Positions 9,611-22,115 of a DNA stretch of 22,115 bases are shown one piece after another. Source of the DNA: Phoronis ovalis (lineage: Eukaryota > Phoronida > Phoronidae). The stretch lies in assembly GCA_028565635.1 (NCBI GenBank), contig JAOXYB010092383.1, positions 1 to 22,115 on the forward strand, written 5' to 3'. Each line of letters opens with the position of its first letter. Position 1 is the stretch's first letter. The notes below the pieces were generated by a model, which searched no databases, was not told the DNA's origin, and saw nothing but the letters and a program-made list of their open reading frames with translations. Both the position numbers and the translations under genes were made by a program.

Positions 9611-10103
9611 ATCATCTCAAAAGTTATTGCAATGACCGCAAACGTATAGTGTTTCGTATAGGAATTACCCCCACCCCCCTTGGTCAAACGTAGGGGGATT
9701 AGTGAGATTTGGACGTCACGCAGGTGTAAAAACTGACAACCAATTTCAAGAGCGAAATCAGGGCCGTCAGACACTTTTTCAAAAGGCGGGTGCGAGAGAA
9801 AAATATCAGTTCAGTAATCGAAAAAGGTCGCTGAAACGTCTCCATGCTGCCAAAAAAAATTGGCAAGCAAAAAAAAGGTCATTTCCACTCCTATTGTAAC
9901 AATACGCCCAGAATAAGTGCCGTAAACAATTAAAAGAAAAATTGTTTCTGTTCCAAGGGGGGGGGGGGGCTGTCGTATCGTATATATACTAGGCATGATT
10001 TTTTCATTTCGCACTAAACCATAAACGTAGGCGGATTTTAACCCCTCTGCCCCTATACGAAACACGATACGTTTGCGGTCATTGCGATAACTTTTGAGAT
10101 GAT
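9611..10103. mobile_element. 493-bp TIR element
   Basis: Long terminal inverted repeats of 52 bp lie at 9611-9662 and 10052-10103 with only two mismatches. They start ATCATCTCAAAAGTTAT and include GCAATGACCGCAAACGTAT. The interior holds a run of 13 G (9957-9969), C-rich tracts near 9668-9678, and a partial direct repeat (AAACGTAGGGGGATT near 9686, AAACGTAGGCGGATT near 10023). No target-site duplication is evident. Short open frames inside (9702-9899 plus, 9811-10107 minus) show no transposase features, so it appears non-autonomous. The low divergence of the ends suggests it is the youngest of the three TIR elements here. Confidence 0.75.
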
Positions 10104-10170
10104 ACATAATACGTATAGCTTTTTCAATTTAATAACTAGTTGTGCATTGTTGTATCATTTACTTCTCAAA

Positions 10171-10176
10171 TTTAAT
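10171..10176 (-). terminator. Possible poly(A) signal ATTAAA of the peroxidase gene
   Basis: ATTAAA, the commonest variant poly(A) signal, lies on the minus strand about 31 nt past the peroxidase stop codon. No canonical AATAAA was noticed closer. Confidence 0.35.
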
Positions 10177-10206
10177 AGTCGTATCTGCTGGAAAACACGA
10201 AGCTGC

Positions 10207-11687
10207 TTAAAGTACATTTTTCAGGGTATCTTCATTCCCATGGTTTATCATTTTTTGATACACTTTTGCAAATTCTGTTACCCACAGATTATTGTTGCCA
10301 GCAAACTCTTTAACAACTGCTGCTGTTTTAGAGAGTTTACAGCTAGTGTAAGTACAGCTAGCTTTTCCACTAGATGACACAGAGAAGTCTTTTAACAAAC
10401 ACATGTCAGCGTTCAACATTAATCTTGGACCACCAGTGTTGCGGGAATTCCACTGGTACCTGAAATAGCGAAGAAAAGGGATTGTTATAATTAGGTAGTT
10501 GACGCAAAGAGACAGCTAACTAGGCTTGGAATCAACAAAAATATTTCAAATATTTCATATATATGGCAAACAAACCTATCCTTTTTGTTACCTTGGCTCT
10601 TGACGGCGTCTGGCTATGTTCCCCTGTGTCCAATTGAACTTGGCGTTTATCAGATCTTTGTAAAAATCGTTTGTCAAAGCGTTGATGCTGCCTACCCATC
10701 TTCCTTGAAATCCAGAGTTGAATCGTGAGGCTTTGCCCAATGTATGGATTCCTAATATTGCTACAGACTCTCTATCGGTAAAGTCAAACTCGGTTTTAAA
10801 GAAATCAAGTGTATCTCGTGCATCCCCATGTCCACTCGGGAATATAAGATTGGCGGACGTTAATGGTGCTTTAGTACTACCACAATCTTTGCGACCCCAT
10901 CTAAAAATGATAATTTGCTCCATTAAAGAATCTAATGTCATATAGTATGATCCTAACACTTGTATTACTGATGAAAGCGCATGGATAAAACGTAATGTCT
11001 GTTGACCGCTGTTCTTCAGTTTATAAATATAAGTACTAATTGTAATATATCTTACTTGTACGTTATGTTTGGAATAGGAGGTTTACATCTTCTTCCACAT
11101 CTGACTCGTTCCGCCGCCATTGTTATAGCCGTTACGCCCGCTAAGGCAATAAAATCTGCTCTGCTTATAGTGCCTGACAACTTGTTTTCGGTATAAACCT
11201 TGTGCAGAGGCCATAAATAGGTTTCTAAACCTATAAACAAAAGGTACACATGTTAAAGAGAATACTGATAGGATTTCCCAGCCGGGTTTACAACCAAACT
11301 GCTGTTCACTGATTTAGGATCACTTAGCTTAGAATTCGTCTTGGGGAAAGAACATCTTCAGCATGTCGTGCGCTGATATTTATATTAGTTAAATATTTGC
11401 TAGTACTAGAAAATAACGAATATATCGTAATTCTACTTACCTGCATTTTCTGGGTTGTCCAAGTTAATACAGCCATTACACCCTCCTACACAATCATGGA
11501 AGCTTAAGCGCGCAAATCCGGGAATAAAGGGGAGGACCGGTGGGCCGTTGCCTGGAGCATTGCCATCGCTATTTGCGTTAATTAGATCTTTAATCAAACC
11601 TTCCAACTTTTTTTTATCCGCTTGATTAAGACCATTATTAAGCCCAACACAAAACACGAAAATTAAAAATGTACACGTGACCTTCAT
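10207..11687 (-). CDS. Secreted plant/fungal-type heme peroxidase (ascorbate peroxidase-like), four exons
   Basis: Exons on the minus strand are 11441-11687, 11056-11230, 10592-10900 and 10207-10459. They join in phase into 328 codons (327 residues plus TAA), the usual size for the family. The enzyme should use H2O2 to oxidise a reducing substrate at heme. Residues 1 to about 19 (MKVTCTFLIFVFCVGLNNG) form a signal peptide. The distal motif RLSFHDC carries Arg60 and His64. The proximal motif GIHTLG carries His193, its Asp partner is probably Asp262 in LNADMCLLKD, and Trp209 in FQGRW lies 16 residues after His193, as in class I peroxidases. The distal aromatic residue is Phe63, as in classes II and III. 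Many Cys residues suggest disulfides. Molluscs and cnidarians carry related proteins annotated as putative ascorbate peroxidases. Substrate cannot be told from sequence. A decayed duplicate lies upstream at 12701-14194. Confidence 0.88.
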
Positions 11688-12700
11688 TTTTGATTCTCCT
11701 GGGTTGATTCTTTGCAGTGAATCACACGTATTGGATTTAGGTTGGAATGACTGCAGAATGGAACGTTTAGATTAATAATCTTGATTTTATATCTATTTTC
11801 ATCTGTGATGACTAAACCCTATCCCTGTCAAAAACACCCACCTGTTTATAGATATAGTCGAATTATTTCAGTGCTGTAGTACGCTCCAGAATGACATACA
11901 TGTAAAATGTCCGCTGTACACGTACATCACAGACATACTAAGAAGTCTTGTACTGAGATTAGTATACATTCGATGGTACCTATACATGCTTTGCGAGAAT
12001 TTTTTCCCCGTGTCGTAGTCAACGATTTATGCGGGGTTTGATTTTGATTCAGCGTATACTTACAAATATAAAATATTATAAACTTTCGCTTCATAATTAG
12101 ATTAGGAAGATTCTTCCTGGTCCAGCGTGAGAAAGACATCGCCTTCCTGATAGAGATGTGATAAATGTGTATATCGGGTTCATTATGTGGTAGCAAGACA
12201 CTGTACATGTGTCGTACGTCCAAGAACACAATGTTAAAGCCCCTTCTTATTTTACCTTATAATGCGACTTTCAGTCGCCTTTGTTTGGGGCTGAAGTCAG
12301 TACCTGTTCATGTGCAGTAACATGCGCCAAATTGCGTACAGATATTGTCGGTGTCATCAGCGATACATATCAAGTGCTGTAATACAGAGTTATGCATTGG
12401 AACAGAAATGGGTTCAGCTTCAAAGCTGTTGTTTATAACTATTTGAAATTCATATAAAAGGGCTGTAACTTTGAAGAACAATTTAACAATACAAATAAAA
12501 AATTAAAAGGTATGTTGTGACCCTTTAGTATCGACATAGCAAGGTTTTCCTGATAAGCTTTTAAACACACGACTATTTTTTCTTTATAGCAAACAAATGC
12601 TGAAAAATCTTAATATGTATTATAAGTGCATGCAGTTATTTTTAATAGATTGGAGTCTATAGTGGATTATGTGTACATATATTGTATATAGTTTTCTTAC
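11688..12700. other. Peroxidase upstream region and remnant spacer
   Basis: This is the space between the intact peroxidase start and the last surviving exon of the duplicate. I searched for a match to peroxidase exon 4 (YQWNSRNTGG...) and found none. A nested hairpin lies at 12238-12292 (AGCCCC paired with GGGGCT, and an inner GCGACT-TTC-AGTCGC). The minus-strand frame at 11927-12229 looks like chance. No TATA box was recognised upstream of the peroxidase ATG. Confidence 0.4.
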
Positions 12701-14194
12701 CTTGGTTGTTCGAAGCGCCTGGCTATGTTCCATTGTGTCCAGTTGAGGTTAGCGTTTGCCATATCTTTGTAAAAATCGTTTGCCAAAGCGTTGGGATTGC
12801 CTACCCATCTTCCCTGAAATCCAGAGTTGAATCGTGAGGCTTCACCTAACGTATGGACCCCTAATATTGTCACAGTCTCTCTATCCGTAAAAGCCGAACT
12901 CTTTCTTAAAGTAATCAAAAGTATCTTGTAAATTTCCATGTCCATTTGGGAATATGAGGTTGTCGTTTGTTATTGGTGCTGTGCTATCATCACAATATTT
13001 GCGACCCCATCTAAAATGATAGCTTTAAAATTAGATCCGGGTTAACTTATCATCTCTTTTAAAGTTTACTGTAAATACATGATTCTAAGGGATTGATGTA
13101 TAATTTTAATTATTAAAATAGAGGTCTTAAAGGTCACAGTAAAACTTCCAACATGCAGTTCTACACTTCTACAGTTGACCAAAATATTTATTTCGTATAC
13201 CAAGAATACAGACGAGCATTTTAATTATAACGCATGCCAAATTTCCGGTACAAGTCATATTAAATACAATGTTGTAGCACGTTATCTGCGATAAAAATAA
13301 TGGTCTTTTAATTATAATCACTTTAATTATAATTTTTAAATTGTTAGTTGGAATTTAAATATGTTCATGCCCCCCGAATCTGTCACTGCTCTCTATTGTC
13401 ACCCACATTCTTTATAAATTGTACATACATGGCACATGGACATGAAATGATATGACCATGCACTATCACCTATCCTGCGTCGTTCAACAATTTATAGCAG
13501 CTGCTATACTTTTTAAGACGAGTACACTACTAGATAAGTCGTTATCTTGTGTATTGTTGATCTAAATGTTGCCTCACATAATTAGTTTTGTCGTTTTGGG
13601 GAGATGTTTTCAAGATTTTTTTCTAGAAATATTTAAAATTCTAATCTAAGAACTACAAACAAATTGTACATCTTACTTGTACGTTATGTTTGGAATAAGA
13701 GGTCTACATATAAACTTTATTCAGGGGCCAAAGATATCTTTCTAGACCTATAAACATAACATATATGAATAGAATTTTCCCGATTTACAATCAGTTTTGT
13801 GTTGCATGGCTGATTGTGCTTAGAATTCGAGTATAAGATCTACTGCTCGGCAACTTGTATTTGTAATATATATAACCAATTAAATACTTGTAATATATAT
13901 AACCAATTAAATACTTGTAATATATATAACCAATTAAATACTTGTAAGTTCCAGAATTTATTAACTTTAAAATTTAGGTAATCTACATCCCCCTACACAG
14001 TCATGAAAGCTCAAACGCACATATCCGGGAATAAAGGGAAGGACCGGTGGGCCATTATTTGGAGCATTGCCATCATTATTTGCGTTAATTATGGCTTTGA
14101 TTAAACCTTCCAACCTTGTTTTATCCGCCTGATTAAGAGCATTATTAAACTCAGTGTAAAGCAAGAAAATTAATATTATTCTTTTGATTTTCAT
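12701..14194 (-). pseudogene. Decayed tandem duplicate of the heme peroxidase
   Basis: Three recognisable exons align to the intact gene at 10207-11687 in the same order and strand. Exon 1 (14194 down to about 13978) begins MKIKRIILIF and keeps RLSFHDCVGGC, then breaks off just after the distal site and runs to a stop at 13967-13969. The final 12-13 codons and the donor are lost. Exon 2 (13677-13747) keeps both splice sites but is 71 nt instead of 175, an internal deletion of 104 nt that shifts the frame and meets TAG. Exon 3 (12701-13010) is 310 nt instead of 309, with one extra A in the run 12889-12892 (plus strand) shifting the frame just before FTDRETVTILGVHTLG. Exon 4 was not found. Introns are retained, so this is an unprocessed duplicate and not a retrocopy. 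The one-base insertion alone could be an assembly error, but the deletions cannot. Confidence 0.85.
13859..13947. repeat. 27-bp tandem repeat, 3.3 copies
   Basis: The unit begins ACTTGTAATATATATAACC and is 27 bp long. Copies lie at 13859-13885 (one change), 13886-13912 and 13913-13939 (identical), with a partial fourth at 13940-13947. It sits about 20 bp beyond the broken end of pseudogene exon 1, where the missing exon end and donor should be. Confidence 0.9.
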
Positions 14195-14863
14195 TTTTGG
14201 ACTTTTGATAGAAAACCAAATGCAAGCAATCAAACAAAGTGATATAGCCGAGGAGAGACCATGGTGTGGCTCATAATTAGCAGTCAAATAGCCCACCTGT
14301 TGATAGATATGGTATATCATGGAGAGGCCAAAGCTGCAATGACCTAGCTTTCAGAACACTACACCTTTGTTCACGCGAGTGCCATGAGATATCGATGATA
14401 ATGAACGATAGTTCGGCAATGAGCAATGAATTTTGCAGTTAATTCAACGAAGCATTGATTTCTTTATAGACAGTCTACATGAACTTGGTTATTAGCCAAA
14501 ACGTTTCCAGCAATGATTCATTCACAAAACGCTTAAGTTGTGGACGGTGGTAGCTCCACCAAGAGCATGCAAACAATTTTGGGTGACGTCACTAGTTGGC
14601 CGAATACTTATTCCTTAATCAGCGTGGGAAAACATATCCTTCTTGATAAAGGGATGATAAAGAAATCAAGCAAGTTTATTTTGTAGCTTGCAATTATAAG
14701 AAATGTTATGCCGCACCCAGTAAAAAAATGCATAACTCTATATACCTGATGGTGTATTATACAAATCCACAAAGGAATAGCTCGTCCTAATTTTTTCTTA
14801 TAATTTTTAACGTCACTGTGCATATGTAATAAAATAAAACTAAAGATATGTATGCATTGACCA
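14195..14863. other. Intergenic spacer between the peroxidase pseudogene and the alpha-glucosidase
   Basis: I see no supported gene. The minus-strand frame 14608-14823 has no family features. The peroxidase-like frame extends upstream of the likely ATG to 14320, but that stretch lacks similarity to the intact copy and is probably 5' flanking sequence. A short hairpin GGTGGTAGCTCCACC lies at 14546-14560. Confidence 0.45.
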
Positions 14864-14869
14864 TTTATT
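14864..14869 (-). terminator. Poly(A) signal AATAAA of the alpha-glucosidase gene
   Basis: AATAAA on the minus strand lies 63 nt past the alpha-glucosidase stop codon (14932-14934), giving a short 3' UTR with cleavage expected near 14845. Confidence 0.6.
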
Positions 14870-14931
14870 TCTTTTACTAAAAGCTATGCCATTTATATTT
14901 TTAAAATCATATCAACTTTAATGAACCTTTT

Positions 14932-21440
<6,509 letters not shown>

Positions 21441-22115
21441 CTGAAAAAAAAACCATTTAACGAACAGACTTAGTTCTCCCGTTTATAAGAGTTTAGAGAT
21501 AAGAAAGGTCTGCTCGGCAATTTATTTCAAGAAAGTATACTATTATCCCACTCTATTCTATTACCCTGAAATTCTTATGTTATATTTAATGTTTATGTGG
21601 AAAAAAAAATGCTAAACTATTAATTTTTTATTAGTGTGATAAATGTTATAATACCTAACAGTAATTTAAAATTTAGAATTTTCAAATGTCCTGTTTTTTA
21701 GAAAAGTTCCTGTTTTGACAACCTTCCAATTCGATGATGTTTGGGCACATCAATAATATAAGGTTGAGTTCACAGGCGATCAAAATTATCACATTTCTAA
21801 TCAATGCCTAAAGTCTTATTCAAATGAGCAATGTGATCCAGTTGTACTCATGCGGAGCGATTTCGATAGTCCTACAAGCATGACCCTACTATGGTCAGCC
21901 TACGGCTTGTCCGTAGGGCCCTGACCACCTCATATCTCAAACTTGCCGAGAAGTTCAATTAGCCTTCACGCATGCGCAACAGCATAATATCCATACAATG
22001 GATGAGCAAACCTTCAAGAGTGCATTCTGGATTTTATGTTCTTCTTCTTCTTCTTCTTCCAATAAATGTACCAACATCAATGGGTTGATGGCTTCGGCAC
22101 ATGTGAGGTGAAAGG
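21441..22115 (-). other. Alpha-glucosidase intron reaching the window edge
   Basis: No further GH31 exon is recognisable here, so the next upstream exon is beyond the window. The stretch holds a hairpin at 21893-21926 (GGTCAG/CTGACC outside, CCTACGG/CCGTAGG inside, loop CTTGT) and a (TTC)7 microsatellite at 22039-22059. Confidence 0.5.
22039..22059 (+). repeat. (TTC)7 microsatellite
   Basis: Seven perfect TTC units in the terminal intronic part of the window. Confidence 0.95.

Noticed and set aside
9702-9899. Plus-strand basic 65-codon frame inside the TIR element
   Set aside because: No transposase motifs. The Lys/Arg content comes from A-rich sequence.
14195-14320. N-terminal extension of the pseudogene exon 1 frame
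   Set aside because: The similarity to the intact peroxidase begins at the Met at 14194. The upstream part is unrelated flanking sequence.

Overview
The window looks like animal nuclear DNA: AT-rich, genes broken into short GT-AG exons on the minus strand, long non-coding gaps and many small inverted-repeat elements. A plant/fungal-type heme peroxidase combined with short terminal-inverted-repeat (TIR) elements points to a marine invertebrate, most likely a mollusc. This is inferred from gene content and cannot be proved from the sequence.

Layout from left to right. 1-2446 is mostly non-coding and holds one complete TIR element (1667-2097), tRNA-like B-box fragments and an orphan exon-like stretch (982-1087). 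2447-8010 is best read as one small minus-strand gene of unknown function. It has a terminal exon with a poly(A) signal (2503-2578), a 19-nt microexon (2737-2755), a first main coding exon (4423-4570) and possible 5' exons out to about 8010. Its introns contain a tandem-repeat element (4958-5260) and a second TIR element (7478-7857). 8011-10206 has no convincing gene. It holds two convergent CTCF-like motifs, a GC-rich repeat cluster and a third TIR element (9611-10103).

10207-11687 is an intact four-exon gene for a secreted heme peroxidase of 327 residues. It combines a distal Phe (class II/III style) with the proximal Trp spacing of class I ascorbate and cytochrome c peroxidases. Upstream in the same orientation (12701-14194) lies a decayed duplicate with a truncated exon 1, a 104-nt deletion in exon 2, a one-base insertion in exon 3 and no exon 4.

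14864-21440 (continuing past the right edge) is the 3' two thirds of a glycoside hydrolase family 31 alpha-glucosidase related to lysosomal acid alpha-glucosidase, sucrase-isomaltase and maltase-glucoamylase. Sixteen exons join in phase into 620 residues ending in a stop, with both catalytic aspartates present. The N-terminal part lies beyond 22115. One intron holds a second, inverted copy of the tandem-repeat element seen at 4958-5260, and another holds a perfect 17-bp hairpin.

No operon-like link joins these genes. The peroxidase pair is a local tandem duplication, and the alpha-glucosidase is an independent neighbour. Exon boundaries were worked out by hand from splice sites, reading phase and family similarity.
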